Assembly (NCBI GenBank): GCA_018711275.1
Contig: DVIN01000021.1
Span: 1-64,000 of the forward strand
DNA length: 64,000 nucleotides
Direction: 5' to 3'
Source: Candidatus Pullilachnospira intestinigallinarum
GTDB lineage: Bacteria > Bacillota > Clostridia > Lachnospirales > Lachnospiraceae
Shown: positions 16,842 to 26,520 of the stretch, in pieces
How the letters are laid out: each line of letters opens with the position of its first letter
Position numbering within the stretch: position 1 is the stretch's first letter
The notes under the pieces: generated by a model
What the model was told of the DNA's origin: nothing
Seen by the model: only the letters and a program-made list of their open reading frames with translations
The model's database searches: none
Position numbers and translations under genes: made by a program

Positions 16842-16870
16842 TTGACAGGAACATACGTTTGGAATATGCT
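16842..16870 (+). promoter_or_regulatory. uvrA promoter
   Basis: TTGACA (16842-16847), 17-bp spacer, TATGCT (16865-16870). A LexA-like box fills the spacer. Confidence 0.7.
16848..16861. promoter_or_regulatory. LexA (SOS) box in the uvrA promoter
   Basis: The 14-mer GGAACATACGTTTG matches the Gram-positive SOS box CGAACATATGTTCG at 11 of 14 positions and keeps the GAAC-N4-GTT core. It lies exactly between the -35 and -10, where LexA binding would block RNA polymerase. uvrA is a known SOS gene in Bacillota. Confidence 0.7.
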
Positions 16871-16903
16871 AAGACAGAGAATATTCAAAGGAGTAGAATA
16901 CAG

Positions 16904-19741
16904 ATGGCGGCAGAAAAATCGAAAAAACAGTACATTAAGATACGGGGAGCCAACGAGAACAATCTGAAAAACCTGGACGTGGACATCCCCAGAAATGAAT
17001 TTGTGGTGCTGACCGGTCTTTCCGGTTCGGGAAAGAGCTCTCTGGCCTTTGATACAATATACGCGGAAGGACAGCGGCGGTACATGGAAAGCCTGTCCTC
17101 TTATGCCCGGCAGTTCCTGGGACAGATGGAGAAGCCGGATGTGGAGAGCATCGAGGGACTGTCCCCGGCCATTTCCATTGACCAGAAATCCACCAACCGC
17201 AACCCCCGTTCCACCGTGGGAACGGTGACGGAGATTTACGATTATTTCCGCCTGCTTTACGCCAGAATCGGCATCCCCCACTGCCCCAAGTGCGGCAGGG
17301 TGATCGCGAAGCAGTCGGTGGATCAGATGGTGGATCAGATTATGGCGCTGCCGGAGCGCACCAGGATCCAGCTGCTGGCGCCGGTGGTCCGGGGGCGGAA
17401 GGGCCGCCATGAGAAGCTGCTGGATCAGGCCAGAAGAAGCGGCTATGTGCGGGTGATGATCGACGGAAACATGTACGAGCTGTCCGAGGAGATCGCCCTG
17501 GACAAAAATATCAAGCACAACATTCAGATTGTGGTGGACCGTCTGGTGGTGCGGCCCGGCATTGAGAAGCGCCTGACGGACTCCATCGAAAGCGTGCTGC
17601 ATCTGGCGGACGGGCTGCTGGTGGTGGATACCATGGACGGCAATACCATGAATTTCAGCCAGAGCTTTTCCTGTCCGGACTGCGGGATCAGCGTGGACGA
17701 GGTGGAACCCCGCAGCTTTTCCTTCAACAATCCCTTTGGCGCCTGCCCCCACTGTCTGGGGCTGGGATACAAGATGGAGTTTGACGAGCGGCTGATGATC
17801 CCGGATCCCTCCCTCTCCATCAGTCAGGGGGCCATTGCGGTGCTGGGCTGGCAGTCCTGCACGGATAAAGGAAGCTTTACCCGGGCCATTCTGGACGCGC
17901 TGGCCCAGGAGTATCATTTCAGCCTGGATACTCCCTTTGAGGACTATCCCAAAAAGATTCACGATGTTCTGATTTATGGCACCAGCGGCCATTCGGTGAA
18001 GGTGCATTACCGGGGACAGCGGGGAGAAGGCGTCTATGATGTGGCCTTTGAGGGACTCATTAAAAATGTGGAGCGCCGTTATCGGGAGACGGGATCTGAG
18101 CTGAGCAAGCAGGAATACGAGACCTTCATGCAGATCACCCCCTGTCCGGCCTGCCACGGGCAGAGACTGAAAACGGAGTCGCTGGCAGTTACTGTGGGTG
18201 ATAAGAATATTTTTGAAGTGACGGATATGTCCATCACCAATCTGACACAGTTCCTGAAAGATTTGCAGCTGACGGAGACCCAGAAGATCATCGGAAGCCA
18301 GGTGCTCAAAGAGATCCGGGCCAGAGTACAGTTCCTGATGGATGTGGGCCTGGATTACCTGACCCTCACAAGAGCCACCGCCACTCTTTCCGGCGGCGAG
18401 GCCCAGAGGATCCGTCTCGCAACGCAGATCGGTTCCGGCCTGGTGGGGGTGGCTTATATTCTGGACGAACCCAGTATCGGTCTGCATCAGCGGGACAATG
18501 ACAAGCTGCTGAAGACGCTCTGCCACCTGAGGGATCTGGGAAATACCCTGATTGTGGTGGAGCATGACGAGGATACCATGCGGGCGGCTGACTGTATCGT
18601 GGATATCGGTCCCGGCGCCGGAGAACACGGCGGCCGGCTGGTGGGGATCGGTACCGCTGAAGAGCTGATGAAAAATAAAAACTCCATAACCGGCGCATAT
18701 TTAAGTGGAAGGCTGAAGATTCCCGTGCCTACGGAACGGAAAAAGCCCACCGGCTGGCTGACCGTGAAGGGAGCCTCTCAAAACAATCTGAAAAACATTG
18801 ATGTGAAGTTCCCTCTGGGCGTATTTACCTGTGTTACCGGCGTCTCCGGTTCAGGCAAGAGCTCCCTGGTCAATGAGATTCTCTATAAGAGTCTGGCACG
18901 GACTTTGAATCATGCGAGAACGATACCCGGAGCCCATAAGAAGATTCTGGGGATGGAACAGCTGGATAAGGTGATCAATATCGATCAGTCCCCCATCGGA
19001 AGAACGCCCCGGTCCAATCCGGCCACTTACACGGGCGTATTTGACCAGATCCGCGATCTGTTTGCCTCCACGGCGGACGCCAAGGCCCGGGGATACAAGA
19101 AAGGGCGCTTCAGTTTCAACGTAAAAGGCGGGCGGTGTGAAGCCTGCAGCGGGGACGGAATCATCAAGATCGAGATGCATTTTCTGCCGGATGTGTATGT
19201 GCCCTGCGAGGTCTGCCATGGAAAACGATATAACCGGGAAACCCTGGAGGTAAAATATAAGGGCAAAAGCATTTACGATGTGCTGAATATGACGGTGGAG
19301 GAGGCGCTGACATTCTTTGAAAATCTGCCCTCCATCCGCAGAAAGATCGAAACACTCTATGATGTGGGACTTTCCTATATCCGTCTGGGGCAGCCTTCCA
19401 CCACCCTTTCCGGCGGTGAGGCCCAGCGGATCAAGCTGGCCACAGAGCTGTCCAGACGCAGTACCGGAAAGACCATCTACATTCTGGATGAACCCACCAC
19501 GGGTCTGCATTTTGCCGACGTTCACAAGCTGATCGACATTCTGAAAAGACTGGCGGACGGCGGAAACACCGTGGTGGTCATCGAGCACAACCTGGATGTG
19601 ATCAAGACAGCGGACTACATCATCGACATCGGACCGGAAGGCGGAGACCGGGGAGGAACCGTTATCGCCCAGGGAACACCCGAGGAGGTGGCGAAAAATC
19701 CTGCCTCCTATACGGGACAGTATGTCGAAAAATACCTCTAA
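16904..19741 (+). CDS. uvrA: Excinuclease ABC subunit A
   Basis: UvrA is the damage-sensing ATPase of nucleotide excision repair and works with UvrB and UvrC. The 945-aa protein has two ABC ATPase modules with P-loops GLSGSGKSS and GVSGSGKSS, two LSGGEAQRI signatures, and zinc-binding CxxC pairs (CPKCG; CPDCG with CPHC; CEAC with CEVC). These are the expected domains at the expected length (about 940). An in-frame TTG at 16859 lies inside the promoter, so ATG 16904, after AAAGGAG (16887-16893), is the start. uvrB is not in the window. Expression is probably SOS-controlled. Confidence 0.98.
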   Translation: MAAEKSKKQYIKIRGANENNLKNLDVDIPRNEFVVLTGLSGSGKSSLAFDTIYAEGQRRYMESLSSYARQFLGQMEKPDVESIEGLSPAISIDQKSTNRNPRSTVGTVTEIYDYFRLLYARIGIPHCPKCGRVIAKQSVDQMVDQIMALPERTRIQLLAPVVRGRKGRHEKLLDQARRSGYVRVMIDGNMYELSEEIALDKNIKHNIQIVVDRLVVRPGIEKRLTDSIESVLHLADGLLVVDTMDGNTMNFSQSFSCPDCGISVDEVEPRSFSFNNPFGACPHCLGLGYKMEFDERLMIPDPSLSISQGAIAVLGWQSCTDKGSFTRAILDALAQEYHFSLDTPFEDYPKKIHDVLIYGTSGHSVKVHYRGQRGEGVYDVAFEGLIKNVERRYRETGSELSKQEYETFMQITPCPACHGQRLKTESLAVTVGDKNIFEVTDMSITNLTQFLKDLQLTETQKIIGSQVLKEIRARVQFLMDVGLDYLTLTRATATLSGGEAQRIRLATQIGSGLVGVAYILDEPSIGLHQRDNDKLLKTLCHLRDLGNTLIVVEHDEDTMRAADCIVDIGPGAGEHGGRLVGIGTAEELMKNKNSITGAYLSGRLKIPVPTERKKPTGWLTVKGASQNNLKNIDVKFPLGVFTCVTGVSGSGKSSLVNEILYKSLARTLNHARTIPGAHKKILGMEQLDKVINIDQSPIGRTPRSNPATYTGVFDQIRDLFASTADAKARGYKKGRFSFNVKGGRCEACSGDGIIKIEMHFLPDVYVPCEVCHGKRYNRETLEVKYKGKSIYDVLNMTVEEALTFFENLPSIRRKIETLYDVGLSYIRLGQPSTTLSGGEAQRIKLATELSRRSTGKTIYILDEPTTGLHFADVHKLIDILKRLADGGNTVVVIEHNLDVIKTADYIIDIGPEGGDRGGTVIAQGTPEEVAKNPASYTGQYVEKYL

Positions 19742-19748
19742 AAAACGC

Positions 19749-19777
19749 TTTCCATTTGCCGGGGAATTGTTTATAAT
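19749..19777 (+). promoter_or_regulatory. Promoter of the mreB-like gene
   Basis: TTTCCA (19749-19754), 17-bp spacer, perfect TATAAT (19772-19777), 33 bp before the ATG. Confidence 0.65.
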
Positions 19778-19809
19778 GGGAAAGAAAGTATCAGAAAGGG
19801 GATTGCTAT

Positions 19810-20805
19810 ATGGCATCAGCAGATATCGGAATTGATTTGGGAACTTCCAGTATTCTGGTTTACACAAAGGGAAAAGGGATCGTTCTGAAAGAGCCGTCCG
19901 TAGTTGCTTATGATAAAGATGCAGACAAGGTGAAAGCCATAGGAGAGGAAGCGCGCCAGATGATCGGGAGAACCCCGGGCAATATCATGGCCATCCGTCC
20001 GCTGCGCCAGGGAGTAATCTCCGACTATACCATTACAGAGAAGATGCTGCGGCATTTCATCCAGAAAGCCATGGGAAGAAAGTCCTTCCGGAAGCCCCGG
20101 ATCAGTATCTGTGTACCCAGCGGGGTGACAGAGGTGGAGCGTAAGGCCGTGGAGGAGGCCACCTATCAGGCAGGCGCCAGGGAGGTGCATATCATCGAGG
20201 AACCCATCGCGGCGGCCATCGGAGCCGGTATTGACATCACCAAACCCTTCGGAAGCCTGGTGGTGGACATCGGCGGAGGAACCACCGATATCGCGGTGAT
20301 TTCCCTGGGAGGCATTGTGGTTTCCGAGTCCATCAAGGTGGCGGGAAACGATTTCGATGAAGCGATTGTCCGCTATGTGCGCAAAGCCCATAACCTGTTT
20401 ATCGGTGAACAGACGGCGGAGGCGGTGAAGATCAAGATCGGTACGGCCTGCAAACGTCCCCAGACAGTCACCATGGAGATTAAAGGCCGGAATGTGATCA
20501 CGGGTCTTCCAAAGACCGTCACCGTCACTTCCGAGGAGATCCGGGAAGCGCTTCAGGAGTCCACCACAAAGATTGTGGAGGCGGTACACAATGTGCTGGA
20601 AAAGACCCCGCCGGAACTGGCTGCGGACATTGTGGAGCGGGGGATCGTACTGACAGGCGGCGGCGCGCTGCTGGACGGGCTAGAGGAGATCCTCACGGAG
20701 CGGACCGGCATCAATGCCATGACCGCGGAGAATCCCGCCTGTGCCGTGGCGGAGGGAACCGGCATGTACGCAGAGATGATGGCACAGATGGGGTCCCGTT
20801 CATAG
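19810..20805 (+). CDS. mreB: MreB/Mbl-type actin homologue
   Basis: This is a bacterial actin that guides lateral cell-wall synthesis. The 331-aa protein shows the actin-fold ATP-binding motifs IGIDLGTSS (phosphate 1), VVDIGGGTTDIAV (phosphate 2) and GIVLTGGGALLDG (adenosine), plus the IEEPIAAAIGAG block. Length is typical. No mreC or mreD follows, so it may be an Mbl- or MreBH-like paralogue, not the mreBCD member. A ribosome site AAAGGGG precedes the ATG. It lies upstream of recD2 with 37 bp between. Confidence 0.93.
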   Translation: MASADIGIDLGTSSILVYTKGKGIVLKEPSVVAYDKDADKVKAIGEEARQMIGRTPGNIMAIRPLRQGVISDYTITEKMLRHFIQKAMGRKSFRKPRISICVPSGVTEVERKAVEEATYQAGAREVHIIEEPIAAAIGAGIDITKPFGSLVVDIGGGTTDIAVISLGGIVVSESIKVAGNDFDEAIVRYVRKAHNLFIGEQTAEAVKIKIGTACKRPQTVTMEIKGRNVITGLPKTVTVTSEEIREALQESTTKIVEAVHNVLEKTPPELAADIVERGIVLTGGGALLDGLEEILTERTGINAMTAENPACAVAEGTGMYAEMMAQMGSRS

Positions 20806-20842
20806 GACGGCGCAGAGGAATCCTTTTGAGGAAAAGTGACAG

Positions 20843-23077
20843 ATGCAGGATACAATCGAAGGATATGTGGATCATATCATCTATCGGAATGAAGATAACG
20901 GCTACACGGTGCTGAACCTGATGGTGAAGGGAAAGGAAACCACCTGTGTGGGCATTTTTGAATATGTGGGCGAGGGGGAGCTTCTGGAGCTTCACGGCGG
21001 ATTTGTGGAGCATGCCACCTATGGACAACAGTTCAAGGCGGATTCCTATGAGACAAAGATCCCGGAAGACACCGTCGCCATGGAACGATATCTGGGCTCC
21101 GGCGCCATAAAAGGCGTGGGAGCCGCTTTGGCTGCCCGGATTGTCCGCCGGTTCGGGGAAGATACCATGCGGATCATTGACGAGGAACCGGAAAGACTTT
21201 CGGAAGTGAAGGGAATCAGTGAACAGAAGGCCAGGGAGATTGCCCGGCAGATGGCGGAAAAATCGGAGATGCGCAGTGCCATGATGTTCCTTCAGCAGTA
21301 TGGGATTTCCGTGGCGCTGGGAGTGAAAATATATGCGAAATACGGCTCCGCGCTCTATGGAATCCTGAAGGAAAATCCTTACCGGCTGGCGGAGGATATT
21401 CAGGGAGTAGGCTTTAAAATCGCCGACGAGATTGCGGGCCGTATCGGTATCCATACGGATTCCGACTACCGGATTAAAAGCGGGCTGCTGTATGTGTTGT
21501 CACTGGCGGCGGGCGAAGGCCATGTATTTCTGCCGCAGAGTGTTCTGCTGGCCAGAGCCGCGGAACTGCTGGGGGTGGAAGCCTCTCTGATGGAGAAACA
21601 TGTGATGGATCTGGCTATGGACCGTAAGGTGGTCCTGAAGGAGATGACCTTCGAAGACCGTCAGGAACCGGCGGTGTATGGAAGCTCTTTTTATTATCTG
21701 GAGCTGAATACCGCCCGGATGCTGAAGGAACTCAACGTCAGCAGCAGGGAGCCGGAGGAAGCCATCCGGAAACGGCTGGAATTCATTGAAAAGAAAAATC
21801 AGCTGACTTTGGAGGAGCTGCAGCGGCAGGCTGTCATTGAGGCGGTGAACCACGGGGTTCTGGTGATCACCGGAGGACCGGGAACGGGAAAGACGACCAC
21901 CATCAACGCCATTATCCAGTATTTTGAACTGGAGGGGCTGGATATTTACCTGGCGGCCCCCACCGGCCGGGCGGCCAAGCGAATGACGGAGGCCACCGGA
22001 TATGAGGCGTCCACCATTCACCGTCTGCTGGAACTTTCCGGGCTGGTGGAGGATTCCTCGGCAGGCGCTCATTTTGAAAGAAATCAGGATAATCCGCTGG
22101 AAGCGGACGTGATTATCATCGATGAGATGTCCATGGTGGATATTTCCCTGATGCATGCCCTCCTTTCGGCGGTACAGGTGGGAACCCGACTGATTCTGGT
22201 GGGGGATGTGAATCAGCTTCCCAGTGTGGGGCCGGGGAGTGTGCTGAAGGACATCATTGATTCCAGGGCGTTCCGGGTGGTGGAACTGAACAGGATTTTT
22301 CGCCAGGCATCCGAGAGTGATATTGTGGTCAATGCGCACCGGATCAATGCGGGCCTGGATGTGCGGCTGGATAACAAAAGTAAGGATTTCTTTTTCCTGA
22401 AACGGTATGACGCCGATATCATCATCGGTTCCGTGGTGTATCTGGTGCAGAAAAAGCTGCCGCCCTATGTGAAAGCCAAACCGCTGGAGATTCAGGTGCT
22501 GACGCCCACCAGGAAAGGACTTCTGGGGGTGGAACATCTGAATCAGGTGCTTCAGCAGTATCTGAATCCTCCGGATCCCGGGAAGAGGGAAAAAGAACAC
22601 GGAGACGGCCTGTTCCGGGAAGGGGACAAGGTGATGCAGATCCGCAACGACTATCAGCTGGAGTGGGAGATCCGCGGTCAGTACGGGATCCCCGTGGAAA
22701 AAGGCGTGGGAGTATTCAACGGAGATATGGGAATCGTTCAGGAGATCAATGCCTTTGCGGAGACCATGACGGTGGTGTTTGAGGAGTGCCGGTATGTGGA
22801 GTATACATTCAAACAGCTGGAGGAGCTGGAACTGGCCTATGCCGTCACCATACATAAATCCCAGGGAAGCGAGTATCCGGCGGTGGTGATGCCGCTTTTG
22901 GGCGGCCCCAGGATGCTTATGAGCAGAAATCTGCTGTACACGGCGGTTACCAGGGCAAGAACCTGCGTGACCATTGTGGGCAGCGAGGTGACCTTTCAGG
23001 AAATGATTAAAAACAAGCAGGAGAAAAACCGGTATACCAGTCTCAGAGAACGGATTTTGGAGATGATGGAACTTTGA
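20843..23077 (+). CDS. recD2: RecD2-family ATP-dependent DNA helicase
   Basis: RecD2 is a 5'-3' SF1B helicase acting in DNA repair in bacteria that lack RecBCD. The 744-aa protein has an N-terminal OB-like region, helix-hairpin-helix motifs (about 80-190; GVGAALAARIV, GVGFKIADEIAG), Walker A GGPGTGKTTT (about 345-353), Walker B IIIDEMSMVD, motif III LVGDVNQLPSVGPG and the C-terminal UvrD-like motif TIHKSQGSEYP. The ATG follows GAGGAAAAG. Its last codons overlap comF by 4 bp (TTGA), so the two are translationally coupled. addB elsewhere in the window suggests this organism uses AddAB for end resection. Confidence 0.92.
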   Translation: MQDTIEGYVDHIIYRNEDNGYTVLNLMVKGKETTCVGIFEYVGEGELLELHGGFVEHATYGQQFKADSYETKIPEDTVAMERYLGSGAIKGVGAALAARIVRRFGEDTMRIIDEEPERLSEVKGISEQKAREIARQMAEKSEMRSAMMFLQQYGISVALGVKIYAKYGSALYGILKENPYRLAEDIQGVGFKIADEIAGRIGIHTDSDYRIKSGLLYVLSLAAGEGHVFLPQSVLLARAAELLGVEASLMEKHVMDLAMDRKVVLKEMTFEDRQEPAVYGSSFYYLELNTARMLKELNVSSREPEEAIRKRLEFIEKKNQLTLEELQRQAVIEAVNHGVLVITGGPGTGKTTTINAIIQYFELEGLDIYLAAPTGRAAKRMTEATGYEASTIHRLLELSGLVEDSSAGAHFERNQDNPLEADVIIIDEMSMVDISLMHALLSAVQVGTRLILVGDVNQLPSVGPGSVLKDIIDSRAFRVVELNRIFRQASESDIVVNAHRINAGLDVRLDNKSKDFFFLKRYDADIIIGSVVYLVQKKLPPYVKAKPLEIQVLTPTRKGLLGVEHLNQVLQQYLNPPDPGKREKEHGDGLFREGDKVMQIRNDYQLEWEIRGQYGIPVEKGVGVFNGDMGIVQEINAFAETMTVVFEECRYVEYTFKQLEELELAYAVTIHKSQGSEYPAVVMPLLGGPRMLMSRNLLYTAVTRARTCVTIVGSEVTFQEMIKNKQEKNRYTSLRERILEMMEL

Positions 23078-23805
23078 AAAGACGAAAAGGGATCCGGACC
23101 GGCCGTCTGGCGGACTGGATTTATCCCAGACGCTGTGCGCTCTGTGACGGCGTACTGGGTAAGGGGGAGCGGTATGTCTGCTCCCTGTGCCGCGGGGATC
23201 TGCCCCAACCGGTGGAGGAACCCCGCTGTATGCGCTGCGGAAAACCTCTGACCGATTTGGAGAAGGAGTTCTGTTTTGACTGCGGCCATTACGAACAGAG
23301 TTTTGAAAGAGGGCGGGGGATTTTTCTCTACCAGGGAAGAATCCGCGAGTCCATGATGCGGTTCAAATTCCGGGGACGAAAAGAGTACGGGGCTTTTTTC
23401 GGAGGAATGATGCTCCTGTACGGGCGTGATTTTCTTCTTCAGGTTCGCCCCCAGGTGATTATCCCCGTGCCGGTCCACTGGCGGAAGCTGAGGACCAGAG
23501 GCTATAACCAGGCGGAAGTCCTGGCAGAAATCATCAGCAGCGGGTTGTCCATACCCCTTCGTACCGATCTGGTGCTGCGTAAAAAATTCACGGTTGCACA
23601 GAAAAAACTGAACAGAAAAGAGCGAAAAGAGAATCTGAAAAGGGCCTTTGTCGTCCTGCCGGAAGCCGGCAGATATGAGCGGATTTTACTGGTGGATGAT
23701 ATTTATACCACAGGAAGTACGGTCAATGCCATCGCCGGAAAACTGAAGGAGCAGGGAGCCGGACAAATCTACGTCCTCACCGCCTGTATTGGAGGGGGAG
23801 ACTGA
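23074..23805 (+). CDS. ComF-family phosphoribosyltransferase-like protein
   Basis: ComF/ComFC proteins act with the ComFA helicase in DNA uptake. The 243-aa protein has an N-terminal zinc ribbon with four CxxC pairs (CALC, CSLC, CMRC, CFDC) and a C-terminal PRTase fold with the PRPP loop ILLVDDIYTTGSTVNA. No ATG exists upstream of the zinc ribbon, so the TTG at 23074, overlapping the recD2 stop, is taken as start with GGAG upstream. comFA is not next to it here. Confidence 0.87.
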   Translation: MKRRKGIRTGRLADWIYPRRCALCDGVLGKGERYVCSLCRGDLPQPVEEPRCMRCGKPLTDLEKEFCFDCGHYEQSFERGRGIFLYQGRIRESMMRFKFRGRKEYGAFFGGMMLLYGRDFLLQVRPQVIIPVPVHWRKLRTRGYNQAEVLAEIISSGLSIPLRTDLVLRKKFTVAQKKLNRKERKENLKRAFVVLPEAGRYERILLVDDIYTTGSTVNAIAGKLKEQGAGQIYVLTACIGGGD

Positions 23806-23835
23806 GAAAAATTACTTTCATTAGCGGGGAAGATA

Positions 23836-23844
23836 TGGTACAAT
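23836..23844 (+). promoter_or_regulatory. Extended -10 promoter candidate upstream of the cdaA cluster
   Basis: TGG followed by TACAAT (23839-23844) forms an extended -10 about 40 bp before the next gene. No good -35 is seen at the right distance (TTTCAT at 23816-23821), so strength is uncertain. Confidence 0.4.
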
Positions 23845-23883
23845 AATCAGAGGTATGATTATCAGAAAGTGCAGGAAGTGTTT

Positions 23884-24330
23884 ATGTTAGACGAAAAAAA
23901 GATCCGACTGATGACAAAGATTGCCAGATATGAGCAGAACGAGGGCAAAGAGGACCTTCGGATTGCGGGATACTACCGGAGCGATTTTATCGCGTCCGCG
24001 CTGCTGAAAAATTTTGTGCTGACGACCGTGGGCTATGCCGCGGTGGTAATTCTGTATCTTGCCAGCCGGGGCGACAGCTTTCTGGAGGAGCTGGAATTTG
24101 TCCATCTGATCATGATGGCCGTGGTGATTGCGGCGGGCTATCTGATTGCGCTGGTATGCTATTCCGGCGCTGTCTATATTCTGGAATCCCTCCGGTATTC
24201 CAGAGCCCAGAAGGATGTGCGGGCCTATGACGCCTGGCTGGTGTCTCTGGAGAAGCTGTACGGCAATGAAAAAGAAGGGAATACCGGCGAAAGGCGGGCG
24301 AAACCGAAAAGCAGGAGGAGAAAAGCATGA
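23884..24330 (+). CDS. Small membrane protein of unknown function, upstream of the cdaA cluster
   Basis: The 148-aa protein has a soluble N-terminus (MLDEKKIRLMTKIARYEQNEG), two hydrophobic segments (about residues 42-62 and 72-97 from this start), and a basic C-terminal tail ending KPKSRRRKA. I do not recognise a domain. A GTG at 23869 is in frame, but ATG 23884 follows AGGAAG and looks more natural. Its stop overlaps the next membrane-protein gene by 4 bp, so the two are coupled and may form one membrane complex. Confidence 0.7.
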   Translation: MLDEKKIRLMTKIARYEQNEGKEDLRIAGYYRSDFIASALLKNFVLTTVGYAAVVILYLASRGDSFLEELEFVHLIMMAVVIAAGYLIALVCYSGAVYILESLRYSRAQKDVRAYDAWLVSLEKLYGNEKEGNTGERRAKPKSRRRKA

Positions 24331-25445
24331 CTCTTTTACTGGAATTCAGAGAGAAACTGAAAAATTTCTATGCGGGGTACAGTCTGTTTCTGCAGCCGCT
24401 GCTGAAATTTCTTCTGGCTCTGTTGATTTTTAAAAGCATCAACTGGTACCTTCCTTTTGTGAAACCGCTGGACAATATCTTTGTCCTTCTGGTGATGGCG
24501 CTGATCTGTTCGATCCTTCCGCTGAACAGCATTGTTCTGTTCGGCTGTATTCTTATTATCGGACAGTGCTACGGCGTGGGGATCGAGACGGCGGCTTTTG
24601 CCCTCTGTCTGTTCCTGATTATGATTATCCTTTACATTCGTTTTACGCCGGGTGATGCCATCGTACTGCTGCTTACGCCGCTGGCGTTCAGGCTGGGGAT
24701 ACCCTGCGCGATCCCCATCGGATTCGGACTCACCAGATCGCCGGTGTCGGCGGTGTCAGCCGGATTCGGAGTGATTGTTTACTATTTCCTTGATCTGGTA
24801 CACGGATCCGCGGAGGTGCTGGAGGGCACCGATCCCGAACAGATGGCAGAGAATCTGAAGCTTCTGCTGGACGGTCTGGCGGGCAATCAGAACATGATGA
24901 TGGAGATCATCGCCTTTGTCACCGTGCTTCTGGTGGTCAATGTGATCCGAAGACTCTCCGCCAGTTACGCCTGGCAGATTGCCATATGCCTGGGCGGTAT
25001 CGCCTATGTGGTGATTCTGGTGGCCGGCGGACTGATTATTGATGTGAAAACGCCCGTGCTTCCCATGATCGTGGGAACCATAGGATCTGTGCTGATCAGT
25101 CTGATTCTGGAGTTTTTCCTGTTCAATGTGGATTACAGCAGGACGGAGTATCTTCAGTATGAGGATGACGACTATTACTATTATGTGAAGGCTGTGCCGA
25201 AGCGTTCCATTTCCGAAAAGCAGGTGGTGGTGAAAACCATCCAGGAAGAGCCGTCTGCCCGGCCGACGCCGGGACAGGAGGAAGTTTCCGACGTACAGGC
25301 AGGGCCGGTGCCCCAGGAAACCATTGCCTTCACCGGTATGATCCAGGAGGAGGAAAGGATGCAGACACCTGCGGGAGACGCGGATGAAACAGACAGGGGA
25401 GTGGATTTTCAGACGAAACTGGAAGAGTCTCTGAAGGATCTGTAA
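24327..25445 (+). CDS. Polytopic membrane protein of unknown function, upstream of cdaA
   Basis: The 372-aa protein has about eight hydrophobic segments through residue 270 and then a cytosolic tail with the acidic/Tyr cluster EDDDYYYYVKAVPKR followed by a variable Glu/Pro-rich region. I do not recognise a catalytic motif. The gene overlaps its upstream neighbour (ATGA) and is 175 bp before cdaA. A link to c-di-AMP signalling or envelope physiology is suggested only by position. Confidence 0.75.
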   Translation: MTLLLEFREKLKNFYAGYSLFLQPLLKFLLALLIFKSINWYLPFVKPLDNIFVLLVMALICSILPLNSIVLFGCILIIGQCYGVGIETAAFALCLFLIMIILYIRFTPGDAIVLLLTPLAFRLGIPCAIPIGFGLTRSPVSAVSAGFGVIVYYFLDLVHGSAEVLEGTDPEQMAENLKLLLDGLAGNQNMMMEIIAFVTVLLVVNVIRRLSASYAWQIAICLGGIAYVVILVAGGLIIDVKTPVLPMIVGTIGSVLISLILEFFLFNVDYSRTEYLQYEDDDYYYYVKAVPKRSISEKQVVVKTIQEEPSARPTPGQEEVSDVQAGPVPQETIAFTGMIQEEERMQTPAGDADETDRGVDFQTKLEESLKDL

Positions 25446-25620
25446 AACCGCAGGGATACCGAAAAATGGGGAGTGGAACATGCCAAAGCCGTTTGCGTTT
25501 TGCCGCCCTGAGGACAGGGACGGAGCCATACGTTTCGGGCAAATGATAACGGAGCGCATGGAAGACAGGGAAGCCGCAAGGCGGAACTGCAGCAGAATAT
25601 AAGGGGAAGGATGTGAGAAT

Positions 25621-26520
25621 ATGCAGACAATCATGGATTATCTGGCGGCCGGTTTTTCGCGGATACGGATGATGCTTCCGGCTTCTTTCAGCGTGATCGA
25701 TATCGTGGAGATCTTTCTGATTGCCTTTTTTGTTTATTACATGATGCTGTGGGTGAAAAACACCCGGGCCTATATGCTGTTGAAGGGAATTGTGTTTGTG
25801 GTGCTGTTTCTGCTGGTGGCGGAACTGTTCCACATGAATACGATTCTCTGGATTTTCAGCCAGTTGAGCGTGGTACTGATCACGGGAATCCTGGTTATTT
25901 TTCAGCCGGAGCTGCGGAGTATGCTGGAACAGCTGGGTGAAAAAAAGATTATCAACACAGTAATCCCCTTTGATTCCTCCAGGGATGTGGAAGAGCGTCT
26001 GAATGACCGGACGATCGGAGAACTGATTCATGCGGCTTACGCCATGGGCGAGGTGAAGACGGGCGCGTTGATTGTGGTGGAGCAGAAGATCATTCTGAAA
26101 GAATATGAAAAGACAGGAATTCCGCTGGATTCTCTGGTGAGCAGTCAGCTGCTGATCAATATTTTTGAGCATAACACGCCGCTGCATGACGGAGCCGTGA
26201 TTGTCCGCAACAACCGCATTGTGGCGGCCACCTGTTACCTGCCGTTGTCGGATAATCTGTCTTTGAGTAAAAGTCTGGGTACCAGACACCGGGCGGCAGT
26301 GGGGATCAGTGAAGTGAGCGATGCGCTGACCATTGTGGTGTCTGAGGAAACCGGAAAGATTTCCTACAGTATGGGGGGCGTCATTCATACGGGAGTGACT
26401 CCGTCGCAGCTGAGGGATGCGCTGAACAGCATTAAGCTGAAACCGGAGCAAAAGGATGACACAGGAAAATTCAGATTATGGAAAGGACGGGGGAAAAATG
26501 AAGAAAAAGCTGGAAAATAA
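25621..26520 (+). CDS. cdaA: Diadenylate cyclase CdaA
   Basis: CdaA is a membrane diadenylate cyclase that makes c-di-AMP from two ATP, controlling potassium, osmolyte and wall homeostasis. The 299-aa protein has three N-terminal transmembrane helices (about 25-45, 50-70, 75-95) and a DAC domain with the catalytic LHDGAVIV (D190, G191, A192) and GTRHRAAVG (R222, H223, R224). GGAAGG precedes the ATG. The regulator gene cdaR overlaps its 3' end by 23 bp. The usual third gene, glmM, does not follow; an HPr gene does. Confidence 0.97.
   Translation: MQTIMDYLAAGFSRIRMMLPASFSVIDIVEIFLIAFFVYYMMLWVKNTRAYMLLKGIVFVVLFLLVAELFHMNTILWIFSQLSVVLITGILVIFQPELRSMLEQLGEKKIINTVIPFDSSRDVEERLNDRTIGELIHAAYAMGEVKTGALIVVEQKIILKEYEKTGIPLDSLVSSQLLINIFEHNTPLHDGAVIVRNNRIVAATCYLPLSDNLSLSKSLGTRHRAAVGISEVSDALTIVVSEETGKISYSMGGVIHTGVTPSQLRDALNSIKLKPEQKDDTGKFRLWKGRGKNEEKAGK

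Noticed and set aside
15713-18628. Long open frame (971 codons) on the minus strand across hemW and uvrA
   Set aside because: It lies wholly antisense to two clearly conserved genes, has low-complexity shadow composition and no recognisable domain.
21500-22855. Long minus-strand open frame opposite recD2
   Set aside because: Antisense shadow of conserved helicase motifs; no ribosome site or homology-like pattern.
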